30,437 bases of DNA from JBOGJI01 sp050747865 (lineage in GTDB: Bacteria; Acidobacteriota; Thermoanaerobaculia; Multivoradales; JAHEKO01), in NCBI GenBank assembly GCA_050747865.1, contig JBOGJI010000116.1, forward strand, positions 1 to 30,437, written 5' to 3'. Shown here in pieces: positions 15,444 to 23,971 of the stretch. The notes beneath the pieces were generated by a model, which saw nothing but the letters and a program-made list of their open reading frames with translations, was not told the origin of the DNA and did no database searches. The translations under genes and the position numbers were made by a program. The first letter of the stretch is position 1; each line of letters opens with the position of its first letter.

Positions 15444-18400
15444 AGCCGCCACCCCTCCGCCTGACCCACCTCGACCTCCGGCTCGCGCAGGACGCCGATG
15501 TCGGGATGGTCAGCGAAATACGGCCGGGCCTTAGTCGCCAGGCCGAACTGCAGGTAGAGGGTCTGCGCGTAGGCGTCCGCCCGCTCGCGGGCCTCGGGTC
15601 CGAGACCGTGGCGCGCGATGGTGTCGCTCTGCACTCGCACGATCTCCTGGAGCTGCCGGAGGTCGAAGCCGCTGATGGTGACGCTCGAGCGGTGGCGGCG
15701 ATGCGAGCTCAGGGAACGTGGGGAGAAGGCGATCGAGCCGCTCTCCAGGATGCGCAGGTAGGTGACCCAGTCTCCGGCATTGCGGAAGGTCGTGATCTCT
15801 TCGAGGTGGTCTGTCAGGGCCCGGCGCAGCGCCTCTCGGCGGAAGAGCACCGCGCTGACGTTGGGGATGGTGTTCTTGACGAACAGGGCGGTGGCGATCT
15901 CGGCACAACCTTCCGCCACGTAGGCGCTCTTCCACCGCTCGGGGTCGATGTCGGCGACGTAGTCGAGGTAGGTCTCGGCGAGCACGCCGCCGGCGCCGTC
16001 GATCTGCCGTGACTGGCAGTAGCTCATCACCACCTCGGACCGGTCGAACTCGCGTACCAGCTCGGCGAGGAAGCCGGGGGCGGCCAGGTCGTCCGCCTCG
16101 GCGATCCAGATCAAGTCGCCGCGGGCCATCTCCACGCCCCGCCGCCACTGCCGGAACGGAGACCCGGAGTTCTCCTCGTTGACCACCAGCGTCGACGGGA
16201 TCTTGGACCCGGCGAGGAAGTCCTCGATCGTCTCCACGCTCGCGTCCGTGGAGGCGTCGTCGAGGACGATGAGCTCGAAGACCGGGAAGGTCTGGCGCTC
16301 GATCGAAGCGAGGCGCTCCCGCAGGTAGGGCGCGTAGTTGTAGTTGGGGACGATCACCGAGACGCGCGACAACGGTCGACCTCCGAGCTCGAGCAGGTCG
16401 AAGAGGAAGTGGCGGAAGTTGAGCTCCCGCCTCACGATCTCCCGCCCGACGGCGCCGAGGGACCGGCAGCGCGCCGAATCGGCCAGCAGCTCCTGCAGCG
16501 CGGCGGCGAAGCGCCCGGTGTCGAAGGCGGGCACCAGGACGCCGCAGTCGTGGGTCAGCAAGGCGTCGCAGCCGGTGGCGCCCGCGAACGCGACCACCGG
16601 GGTCTCCATGTCCAGCGCCTCCATCACCACCGACGGGAACGGGTCCTCGCGCGAGGTGAGCGCGTAGACGTCGGCGGCGAGGTAGAGGTCCTGCGGCTCG
16701 GCCACGAAACCGGGGAAGACGAATCGATCCTCCAGACCCGCGGCCTGGATGCGCCGCCGCTCGGCCGCGAAGAGCCGCGGCTCCAGGTTGCCCGCCCAGA
16801 CGGCGAAGGCGCGGGGATCCGCGGTCAGCACCAGGAGGCAGGCGTCGACGAACAGGTCCAGGCCCTTGCGGTGGTCGGCGTATCCAACGCTCAAGACGAT
16901 GCCGGCATCCGACGCCAGGCCGAGATCCGAGCGCACGCGCTCTCGCGTTCGGGTCCGGTCCTTCCGCGAGCCCGCGAGATACAAGCCCTGCGGCCGGATC
17001 ACGGCCCGGCCCAATCGGCCCCCGACGAACTCCTCGAAGCCCTCGCGCACCTTGTCGGCCGCGAAGACCACCCGATCCGCGTGCTCGGCGATGGCGCGGG
17101 CATGGTCCTGCAGCTCATAGGAGCGCAAGAGGCCGGGCAGCTCATGGACCAGGGATACGACCTGGAAGCCCGCGGACTTCAGCAGAGGGACCAGCAGCCC
17201 GGAGACCGTCGTATTCACGATCGCGAGCTCCGCTCCCTTCTCCCGGAGCGATCGCAGTCGCCGCAGGACGTGGCCCTCGGCATCCCTCTCGAGGTCGATC
17301 TCGTGCACTGTCGCGACCTCGCGGTAGCGCTCGAGCAGCTCGCCCTCGCCGAGGACGATCAGATCGACGTCGAAACCGAGCTCACCGCCGAAGTCGCGCG
17401 CCATGCTCAGGGCGAGCATCTGCGCGCCATGCGGGTGCGCATCGTGCGACACGACGACGATCCGCGGGTGGGGCGCGCCGGCGGCGGCCTGCAAGGCGTC
17501 GCGGGTCGCCTGGAGGTAGGCGTAGCCGTGCAGCGCGTTTGGCTCCAGGTAGGCGCCCTCGGCCCATTCGTTCCAGGCGTTGACGAAAACCAGCCGCTCA
17601 TCGGGGTCGTCGAAGCGGCTCACCGTGTCCCGGGCGGCGTTTTCGAGCCACCGCCGATAGAGATCGGGGGTGTTGTACAGGAAGACCGTGCCCTGGTCCC
17701 CTCGCCGCGCCGTGTTGTCCCACCCGGGGCAGACGGCACGGAAGCGGCGGTACCCCGGATCCCGATACTCCTCGCTGCGCCCGACGCAGGAGCGCCAGTC
17801 GTAGACCGTGGATCCGAAATCCTCCCGCACGGGGACGAGTCGATCCGGCGGCTTCGGGTACTCCGCGTTGTTCGGCGGAAACTCGATCGCGGCGTCGAAG
17901 CCGTAACGATCCGGCGCGCCCGAGTCGAACGACCGCGTGTAGGCGAGATAGATCTCGCCGATGCCGTTCTCCCGGCACCACTTGCGCCACCTCTTCGCGG
18001 TCTTGCGGGCGGACGGCAGCAGCCCGGGCCGGTAGACCACCAGGAGCGGACGGCCGCCGATCCGGATGTAGCGGGGGTCGCGCAGGTAACGCGCGTAGTG
18101 AGAGATGAAGGCGATGTCATCCGCCGGCGAATGGTCCTGAGCGATCAGGATCTCGTGGTGGCGGCCGTCCCAGCGCCGGCTCCAGTTCTCGTTCGCCCAG
18201 CAGAGGCAGAACGGCAGGTCCAGGCTCTCGTCCCGCAGATAGTTCTCCACCGGCGTCTCGAGGAGGCGCTTGCCGCCGAACCAGTAGACGTAGAAACAGA
18301 ACCCCTCGATGCCGTAGAGCCGTGCCAGCTCCACCTGCCGCCGTTGCACCGCCGTGTCCCGGAGATCGTAGTAGCCCAGGTCGCCAGGCTGATGCGGCTG

Positions 18401-18859
18401 GTAGTGGCCGATGAACTGAGGCTGCGCCGCGCGAACCTTGACCCACTCGGTGAAGCCTTCGCCCCACCAGGCGTCGTTCTCAGGAATGGAGTGGAACTGG
18501 GGTAGGTAGAAGCAGACCACACGGACCGGCTTGGACTCGAGCGGCGCGGCGGTGGTGCGCGACACATAGGTGACAGCCGGCGGGACGTACGGCGCGAGCC
18601 GTCCGGCCCCGCCGTGAGCAGCGCTGCTCTGCGGCCCGACCCGCTGCTCGGCCCAGCTTCGGTATGTGCCGCTCCAGCCGAAGAGGAACGGCAGCCGATC
18701 GAAGAGCATGCCCTTGATTCTCTGCTTGCGACGCGCAGAGCACGGCACGTGGCGCCAGGCCCAGCGGGCCGACCTCGAAACCGCCTGGCGCGGCGCGGAG
18801 GACGGATGCAGCGGATTGCGCACAACCGCACCCAGGACGCGACTTAGAGCGCGTAGCAC
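15440..18859 (-). CDS. GH99-like/WbsX-GT4-GT2 fusion protein
   Basis: 1,139 aa with three modules. After a basic N-terminus (1-100), residues about 111-460 form a WbsX-type, GH99-like domain: VCFYLPQFHSIPENDAWWGE, GFTEWVKVR, GHYQPHQPGDLGYYDLRD, and later FVNAWNEWAEGAYLEP. Residues about 465-830 form a GT4 glycosyltransferase (HGAQMLALSMA, LSVGYADHRKGLDLF, AVWAGN, then DPFPSVVMEAL, where Asp stands in for the first Glu of E-x7-E). Residues about 831-1139 form a GT2 domain (SVIVPNYNYAPYL, LDDASTDAS, WIAEADDL). It would act in the cytosol during glycan assembly. The start is GTG 18859, preceded by TAGAAT that ends six bases upstream. It is the first gene of the leftward operon. A later methionine at residue 51 is possible but less likely. 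Confidence 0.85.
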   Translation of the reverse strand: MLRALSRVLGAVVRNPLHPSSAPRQAVSRSARWAWRHVPCSARRKQRIKGMLFDRLPFLFGWSGTYRSWAEQRVGPQSSAAHGGAGRLAPYVPPAVTYVSRTTAAPLESKPVRVVCFYLPQFHSIPENDAWWGEGFTEWVKVRAAQPQFIGHYQPHQPGDLGYYDLRDTAVQRRQVELARLYGIEGFCFYVYWFGGKRLLETPVENYLRDESLDLPFCLCWANENWSRRWDGRHHEILIAQDHSPADDIAFISHYARYLRDPRYIRIGGRPLLVVYRPGLLPSARKTAKRWRKWCRENGIGEIYLAYTRSFDSGAPDRYGFDAAIEFPPNNAEYPKPPDRLVPVREDFGSTVYDWRSCVGRSEEYRDPGYRRFRAVCPGWDNTARRGDQGTVFLYNTPDLYRRWLENAARDTVSRFDDPDERLVFVNAWNEWAEGAYLEPNALHGYAYLQATRDALQAAAGAPHPRIVVVSHDAHPHGAQMLALSMARDFGGELGFDVDLIVLGEGELLERYREVATVHEIDLERDAEGHVLRRLRSLREKGAELAIVNTTVSGLLVPLLKSAGFQVVSLVHELPGLLRSYELQDHARAIAEHADRVVFAADKVREGFEEFVGGRLGRAVIRPQGLYLAGSRKDRTRTRERVRSDLGLASDAGIVLSVGYADHRKGLDLFVDACLLVLTADPRAFAVWAGNLEPRLFAAERRRIQAAGLEDRFVFPGFVAEPQDLYLAADVYALTSREDPFPSVVMEALDMETPVVAFAGATGCDALLTHDCGVLVPAFDTGRFAAALQELLADSARCRSLGAVGREIVRRELNFRHFLFDLLELGGRPLSRVSVIVPNYNYAPYLRERLASIERQTFPVFELIVLDDASTDASVETIEDFLAGSKIPSTLVVNEENSGSPFRQWRRGVEMARGDLIWIAEADDLAAPGFLAELVREFDRSEVVMSYCQSRQIDGAGGVLAETYLDYVADIDPERWKSAYVAEGCAEIATALFVKNTIPNVSAVLFRREALRRALTDHLEEITTFRNAGDWVTYLRILESGSIAFSPRSLSSHRRHRSSVTISGFDLRQLQEIVRVQSDTIARHGLGPEARERADAYAQTLYLQFGLATKARPYFADHPDIGVLREPEVEVGQAEGWRL

Positions 18860-18865
18860 GCCCCA

Positions 18866-18871
18866 ATTCTA
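18866..18871 (-). promoter_or_regulatory. -10 box of the leftward glycan operon
   Basis: TAGAAT on the minus strand ends six bases before GTG 18859, so the transcript would begin at the start codon. It lies in the divergent region 18860-18928. No clear -35 was found. Confidence 0.4.
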
Positions 18872-18928
18872 CGGTGTTCGATCCGGGAGGGGGCCACGAC
18901 GCTCCGCGGCGCCAATCCGGATAGACTG

Positions 18929-21900
18929 ATGGAGGCCAGAACACCGAGTCGCGAGACCGAAATGAGCCGGGAATCCACCAAGCGATCCGCGCCGGCGCAA
19001 GGCCGAGGACGGCCCGCCGAAGACACGAATCGACCGGCGCCGCGCGTCGGGATCGTGATCCTCGGCATGCACCGCTCGGGGACGAGCGCGCTGACGCGGG
19101 TCGTGGGCCTGCTCGGCGCCGCGCTGCCCCGGGACGTGCTCGGCGCCCACCCGTCGAACCCGGCGGGCCACTGGGAGCCGGCGCGGCTCTACAAGCTGCA
19201 CGACCGGATGCTGGCCGAGGCCGGAAGCCGCTGGGACGACTGGCGCGGATTCGATCCGTCGGTGCTGGGGCCGGAGCGGCTCGCCTACTACGAGGAGCAG
19301 ATCCGAAGCCTGATCGTGGATGACTTCGGCGACGCCCAGCTCCTGGTCCTCAAGGAGCCACGGATCTGCCGCATGGTCCCGCTCTACGAGGAGATCCTGG
19401 GCTCGCTGGGAATCGAGCCGCGCTTCCTCCTCACCGACCGCAATCCCCTGGCCGTCATCGACTCCCTGGCGACGCGCGACGGCATGACGCCGGGCTTCGC
19501 CGGCCTCCTCTGGCTGCGCCACGAGCTCGACGCCGAGCGGGCCACCCGCGGCAAGCCGCGCGCCTTCCTCTCCTACGAGGCCCTGATGAGCGACTGGCGC
19601 GCCGCGATCGAGCGCGCCACCGAGGCACTGCGGGTCGAATGGCCGCGACGGCTCGACGAGGCGGGTCCCGAGATCGAGGCCCACCTCTCTCCCGCCCTGC
19701 GGCGCCACGCCCCGACCTTCGCCGACCTCGCGGCCCACGGCGGCGTCGCGGCCTGGGTCAAGGAGTCGTACGAGGCGCTGCAGAAACTGGCACGTCCGGG
19801 GAGAGAAAGCGAGGAGGCCCAAGCGACCCTCGATCGCATTCGCGGCGAGTTCGAAGCCGCGGCGGCGATCTTCGGCGCGGCCACCTTCCCTGAGCTCGGG
19901 GCGCGCGGGCAACGGGCCGACGCGGCGGCACGGAGGGCAACGGAAGAGCTGCGCAAGCGCGCCGCGGAGCTCGAGGCCGCCGGACAGGCCCTCGAGCAGC
20001 GACTCGCGGCCGAGAAGGCGGCACAGGCCGAGATCCATGCCGCCAAGCAAGCCCTGGAGCGGGACCTCGCCGCCGAGAAAGCGGAGTCAGCGAAGGCCGC
20101 CTCGACCGTCGCGCGGTTGGCCAGCGACCAAGAGGTGCTGCAGCGCCAGGTCGATGCCCTGTACAACCAGCTCGACTACGTCACACACTCCAGATCCTGG
20201 CGGCTCACCGCCCCGATGCGTTCCGCTCTTCGCTGGCTGCGCGCATTCCAAGCGCCTCCCGTCACACCGTCGGGGACGACAACGAGTGCGCACCGTGGCG
20301 GGCCGAGCGCCGGCCAAGTGCGGCAGGACGAGGTCCTCGTCCCCAGCGCCTCGCCCGCGCCTCTCGAGTGCGCGCGCCCGAGCGCTCCGGTCCGCACGAG
20401 TTTCACTCTGCCCGCCGGGGTCTCCGAACCGCAAGAGCTGGAGAGGGTCAGAGCGTCCTTCGACCCGGAGTTCTATCTCGCCCACAACCCCGACCTCGCC
20501 GATTCCGGGATGGATCCGTTCGAGCACTATATGGGGCACGGATGGAGAGAAGGTCGCGATCCATCGCCTCACTTCTGTACCCGCTACTACCTCGAACGGT
20601 CACCCGACATCGTCCGCGCCGGCCTCAATCCGTTTGCTCACTGGGTGCTTCACGGCAGGCGCGAGAAACGGCCTGCGCGCTCGTTCCAGCAGCGGATCGA
20701 TCTCATCGACCACGCGCCGACCGTCTCCGCCGTCGTGCCGAACTACAACCATGCTCGTTTTCTCGAGCAGCGGCTCGACTCCATCCTCGCCCAGACCTAT
20801 CCCCACGTCGACGTCCTGGTGCTCGACGATTGCTCGACCGACGACAGCTGCGACATCATCGAGCGTTACCAGGACCGCCATCCCGGCCGTATCCGCACGC
20901 TGTTCAATGACAGCCGATCCGGAAATGTCTTCCGCCAGTGGCGCAAGGGAGTGGACGAGACCGACGGCGAGCTGGTCTGGATCTGCGAGAGCGATGACGA
21001 TTGCGAGCCCGACTTCCTGGCCAAGCTCGTGCCCCACTTTCGCGACCGCGCCGTCAGCGTCGCCTTCGGCCGGATCCAGTTCATCGAACAGAACGGACGG
21101 CCGCGCGAGGGTCTCGACGAGTACCGCGAGAGCGCGGAGGCCGGCATCTGGAACGGCCCGCTGACCCGGCCGGCCCGCGAGTGGTTCGCCAACGGCTTCG
21201 GCGTCAACAACCTCATCGCCAATGTCGGCGGGTGTCTGTGGCGTCGCCCCGCCCTGTCCGACGCCGTCTGGCGCGAGGCCGAGAGCTATGCGGTCCTGGG
21301 AGACTGGTTCCTGCACGCGAAGGTCGCGGGCGGCGGCAAGATCGCGTGGGAGCCGGAGGCGGTCGCCTACTTCCGGCAGCACGGCGCCAATCAGTCGGTC
21401 ACGTCCTTCGTCAAGCCGACCTACTACCGCGAGCACGAGCGGCTCATGCTGTTCCTGCGGCGCCAGTGGGGCGTCCCGGACGAGACCGTGGAGCGCTTTC
21501 ACGACAAGGTGGCCTGGCAATACCAGCATCATCAGCTCGCCCCGCAGCACGGACCGTTGGAGGGGCATTTCGACAAGAAGGCGCTGCTGGCCGAGAGACA
21601 GAGCCGACCCCACATCCTCATGGCGTTCCTCGGCTTCCACCTCGGAGGCGGCGAGATCTTCCCCATCAATCTGGCCAATGCCCTTCACGACGCCGGTCAC
21701 CTGGTGTCGATGATGGCGGTCGACATGACCGAGGTGAACGAGGGTTTGATGGACCTGCTCAGCCCCGCCATCCCGGTCTATGACGCGGCGTGGGTCGCGG
21801 AGCTCGGGGCCGACCGATTCCTCGCCGAAGCCGGTGTCTCGCTCGTCCACTCCCACATGTTCTCGGTCGAGGCGTTCTTCTTCGAGCAGTGCCGCATCAC

Positions 21901-22714
21901 GACGCCGATCCCCTATCTCGTCACGCTGCACGGCTCGTACGACGTCTCTGAGATCCCGCCCGAACGCCTGATGCGCATCGCGTTGGGCGTCAGGCATTTC
22001 GTGTACACGGCGGACAAGAACCTCAGGCCCTTCAAGCCGCTGCGGCTCTCTTCGAGCATGTTCTCGAAGCTCGACAATGCCGCGCCTATCGACCCCAGGC
22101 CGTTTCCGAAGACCCGACGGGAGCTCGGGATCGCGGACGACGCCATCGTGTTCACCCTCGCGTCGCGAGGGATCCGCACCAAGGGCTGGAGCGTCGCCAT
22201 CTCCGCGATCCGTCGCCTGCGGGATCTCCATCCGGACCGCAAGGTGCATCTGCTGCTGTGCGGCGAAGGCGACGAGGCGGATCGCCTCGCGGCGCTCCAC
22301 CCCGACGAGCCCGACGTCACCTTCCTCGGGTACCAGTCCCGCATCCATGGGCTGTTCAGGATCAGCGACGTCGCCATCCTGCCCACCCGCTTTCCCGGCG
22401 AGTCCTACCCCTTCTGCATCATCGAGGCCCTGCAGGTGGGAACGCCGGTCATCGCGACCCGGCTCGGCGAGATCCCGTCCATGCTCGCGGCGGACGGTGC
22501 AGCTGCCGCGGGGGTCCTGATCGACGCCGACGAGGACTCCGAGCTCTTCACCTCCCGGCTCGTCGACGCGATGGAGATCATGCTGTCGGCGGAGAGCCGC
22601 GCTTCCTACGCCGCGGCGGCCGCGACGTGCGGACAGGCCTACAGCATGGATCGGGTCGTCGAGGACTATGTCACCCTCTACCGTCGCATCCTCGAGGAAT
22701 CGGCCGTTGACTGA
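18929..22714 (+). CDS. sulfotransferase-coiled coil-GT2-GT4 fusion protein
   Basis: 1,261 aa with at least four parts. Residues about 40-290: sulfotransferase domain with PAPS loop LGMHRSGTSALTRV and 3'-phosphate motif LLTDRNPLAVIDSLATRDG (Arg171, Ser179). Residues about 333-415: Ala/Glu/Lys-rich coiled coil with a near-duplicated ALEQRLAAEKA/ALERDLAAEKA unit, ending in SRSWRLTAPMR, a motif often seen after coiled coils in surface-glycan enzymes. Residues about 511-585: two tandem copies of a FYLxxNPDxxxxGxxPFxHxxxxG repeat known from other glycosyltransferases. Residues about 597-890: GT2 (SAVVPNYNHARFL, LDDCSTDDS, ICESDDDCEPDF). Residues about 895-1255: GT4 with E-x7-E in GESYPFCIIEAL. ATG 18929 is used; ATG 18962, in frame, is also possible and neither has a strong ribosome site. 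First gene of the rightward operon. Confidence 0.87.
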   Translation: MEARTPSRETEMSRESTKRSAPAQGRGRPAEDTNRPAPRVGIVILGMHRSGTSALTRVVGLLGAALPRDVLGAHPSNPAGHWEPARLYKLHDRMLAEAGSRWDDWRGFDPSVLGPERLAYYEEQIRSLIVDDFGDAQLLVLKEPRICRMVPLYEEILGSLGIEPRFLLTDRNPLAVIDSLATRDGMTPGFAGLLWLRHELDAERATRGKPRAFLSYEALMSDWRAAIERATEALRVEWPRRLDEAGPEIEAHLSPALRRHAPTFADLAAHGGVAAWVKESYEALQKLARPGRESEEAQATLDRIRGEFEAAAAIFGAATFPELGARGQRADAAARRATEELRKRAAELEAAGQALEQRLAAEKAAQAEIHAAKQALERDLAAEKAESAKAASTVARLASDQEVLQRQVDALYNQLDYVTHSRSWRLTAPMRSALRWLRAFQAPPVTPSGTTTSAHRGGPSAGQVRQDEVLVPSASPAPLECARPSAPVRTSFTLPAGVSEPQELERVRASFDPEFYLAHNPDLADSGMDPFEHYMGHGWREGRDPSPHFCTRYYLERSPDIVRAGLNPFAHWVLHGRREKRPARSFQQRIDLIDHAPTVSAVVPNYNHARFLEQRLDSILAQTYPHVDVLVLDDCSTDDSCDIIERYQDRHPGRIRTLFNDSRSGNVFRQWRKGVDETDGELVWICESDDDCEPDFLAKLVPHFRDRAVSVAFGRIQFIEQNGRPREGLDEYRESAEAGIWNGPLTRPAREWFANGFGVNNLIANVGGCLWRRPALSDAVWREAESYAVLGDWFLHAKVAGGGKIAWEPEAVAYFRQHGANQSVTSFVKPTYYREHERLMLFLRRQWGVPDETVERFHDKVAWQYQHHQLAPQHGPLEGHFDKKALLAERQSRPHILMAFLGFHLGGGEIFPINLANALHDAGHLVSMMAVDMTEVNEGLMDLLSPAIPVYDAAWVAELGADRFLAEAGVSLVHSHMFSVEAFFFEQCRITTPIPYLVTLHGSYDVSEIPPERLMRIALGVRHFVYTADKNLRPFKPLRLSSSMFSKLDNAAPIDPRPFPKTRRELGIADDAIVFTLASRGIRTKGWSVAISAIRRLRDLHPDRKVHLLLCGEGDEADRLAALHPDEPDVTFLGYQSRIHGLFRISDVAILPTRFPGESYPFCIIEALQVGTPVIATRLGEIPSMLAADGAAAAGVLIDADEDSELFTSRLVDAMEIMLSAESRASYAAAAATCGQAYSMDRVVEDYVTLYRRILEESAVD

Positions 22715-23867
22715 CACCCGCAGAATCGTGCTGCACGCGGGTCTGCCGAAGACCGGCACCACATCGATCCAGACAGCGTTCTACGCCGAGCGCGGCCATC
22801 TCCTCGACCGCGCGAGGCTGCTCTATCCTTCCCTCTCCGCCAACCTTACGGACGCGCTCTGCACTCTCTTCCACGACGACCCGCGCAAGCACATCACCAA
22901 CAAGCTAGCCGGGCTGACCACGCTGGAGGCCATCGTTCCGCTGCAGCGCGAATACCTGGACGCGCTCGACGCCGAAATCCTCTCCACGGATTGGGACACT
23001 CTCCTGCTGTCCGCGGAAGGTGTATCCAACCTGTCGTCCCGGGCCCTGGCCAGGCTGCGCGAGTGGGGAGACCGGTTCGCCTCGCAATGGACCGTGCTCT
23101 TGTGCGTCCGCCATCCGGTCGACTACGTCCGCAGCCACATTCAGCAGATCCTCAAGAGTGGGACCACGCTCGCGGAGCTCTACGACAAGATTCCCGGACC
23201 CGCCTATCGCTGGAAAGCTTCGAATCTGATCGAGGTCTTCGGCCGCGAGAACATGACCGTCTACGATTTCGAGTCCGCGAGAAAGCACGGTGGGGGCGTC
23301 GTCGGCGCGTTCGCGGATCGAGTGGGACTGGCAGGCCCTCTCCTCGATCTCCTCACGGCACAGAATGTCCGAAAGAACCCGTCGCTCTCCCACGAGGCCG
23401 TCCTCCTGCTCGACAGCGTGAACCGCCAACGGCCGATGTTCGACGGCGACGCCCGGGCGCCTCGACGGTCAGGTCGAGAGCTTGCCTACCTCAGCCGCAT
23501 CCGGGGACACAGGTTCCACCTGCCCGCTCCCGTGGAGGACGATATCCGCGACTCCACCCGCGGCGACATCGACTGGCTGAACGCAGAGTTCTCTCTCGAC
23601 CTCTATCCCGACGTCCTCTCCTCTCCAACCGGCGGCGGACACCTCCACACTCCCGCCACCACGCTCCGCGAAGACACGGTCGACGATATCGCCGATGTGA
23701 TCGTCGAGCTGACCACCACAACAACCTTTCTGCATCTTTTGGAGTGCGGAAGGGTCGCGTTCTCCCAGGGCGATCTAGAGACGGCACGGCAACGCTTCTC
23801 AGAAGCCGAGCGGCTGAACCCGGACTCTCCGCAACCGAGAGCCTGGTTGGCGAAGCTACACGAATGA
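22707..23867 (+). CDS. sulfotransferase with a C-terminal TPR-like unit
   Basis: 386 aa from TTG 22707, which overlaps the fusion gene's stop by eight bases and has GAGGA eight bases upstream; ATG 22668 in the same frame lacks such a site. The PAPS loop is LHAGLPKTGTTSIQTAFYAE (9-28), and the 3'-phosphate region is LLCVRHPVDYVRSHIQQIL with Arg135 and Ser143. The last 45 residues (LLECGRVAFSQGDLETARQR, then a Leu-Asn-Pro-Asp-Ser segment) look like one tetratricopeptide unit, perhaps for protein contact. It is the second gene of the rightward operon, and its stop overlaps the next start as ATGA. It probably sulfates the locus glycan. The middle part (about 150-330) has no motif I can name. Confidence 0.82.
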   Translation: MTDTRRIVLHAGLPKTGTTSIQTAFYAERGHLLDRARLLYPSLSANLTDALCTLFHDDPRKHITNKLAGLTTLEAIVPLQREYLDALDAEILSTDWDTLLLSAEGVSNLSSRALARLREWGDRFASQWTVLLCVRHPVDYVRSHIQQILKSGTTLAELYDKIPGPAYRWKASNLIEVFGRENMTVYDFESARKHGGGVVGAFADRVGLAGPLLDLLTAQNVRKNPSLSHEAVLLLDSVNRQRPMFDGDARAPRRSGRELAYLSRIRGHRFHLPAPVEDDIRDSTRGDIDWLNAEFSLDLYPDVLSSPTGGGHLHTPATTLREDTVDDIADVIVELTTTTTFLHLLECGRVAFSQGDLETARQRFSEAERLNPDSPQPRAWLAKLHE

Positions 23868-23971
23868 CCAACCAGAAGAACCCATCCCAGAATTTCCTGG
23901 CCCCATGGGACCATCTGGGCGACCTGAAGCTGGCCGCCGACGCCGGCCTCGATCCAGCGGGCTCCCCATGA
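23864..23971 (+). CDS. 35-aa small protein locked between two ATGA overlaps
   Basis: A 35-codon ORF starting MTNQKNPSQNFLAPWDHLGD and ending LDPAGSP. Its ATG overlaps the stop of the upstream sulfotransferase (ATGA at 23864-23867) and its own TGA overlaps the ATG of the downstream sulfotransferase-like gene (ATGA at 23968-23971). It therefore fills the entire gap between two same-strand genes with perfect coupling on both sides. It is hydrophilic with one amphipathic stretch (LGDLKLAADAGL), and has no signal peptide, Cys or membrane segment. I recognise no family. It may be a real small subunit or a coupling ORF that carries ribosomes between its neighbours; a leftover piece of a larger gene is the other option. 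Confidence 0.6.
   Translation: MTNQKNPSQNFLAPWDHLGDLKLAADAGLDPAGSP

Noticed and set aside
16409..18505. 698-codon plus-strand frame opposite the GH99-like fusion
   Set aside because: No recognisable domain, composition typical of antisense; the minus-strand protein is well supported.
19947..20110. Repetitive Ala/Glu/Lys coding stretch considered as a DNA tandem repeat
   Set aside because: The repetition is at protein level (coiled coil) with varied codons, not a DNA repeat array; no CRISPR-like spacing anywhere in the window.
20600..22762. 720-codon minus-strand frame opposite the sulfotransferase-GT fusion
   Set aside because: Antisense shadow of GT2/GT4 coding sequence.
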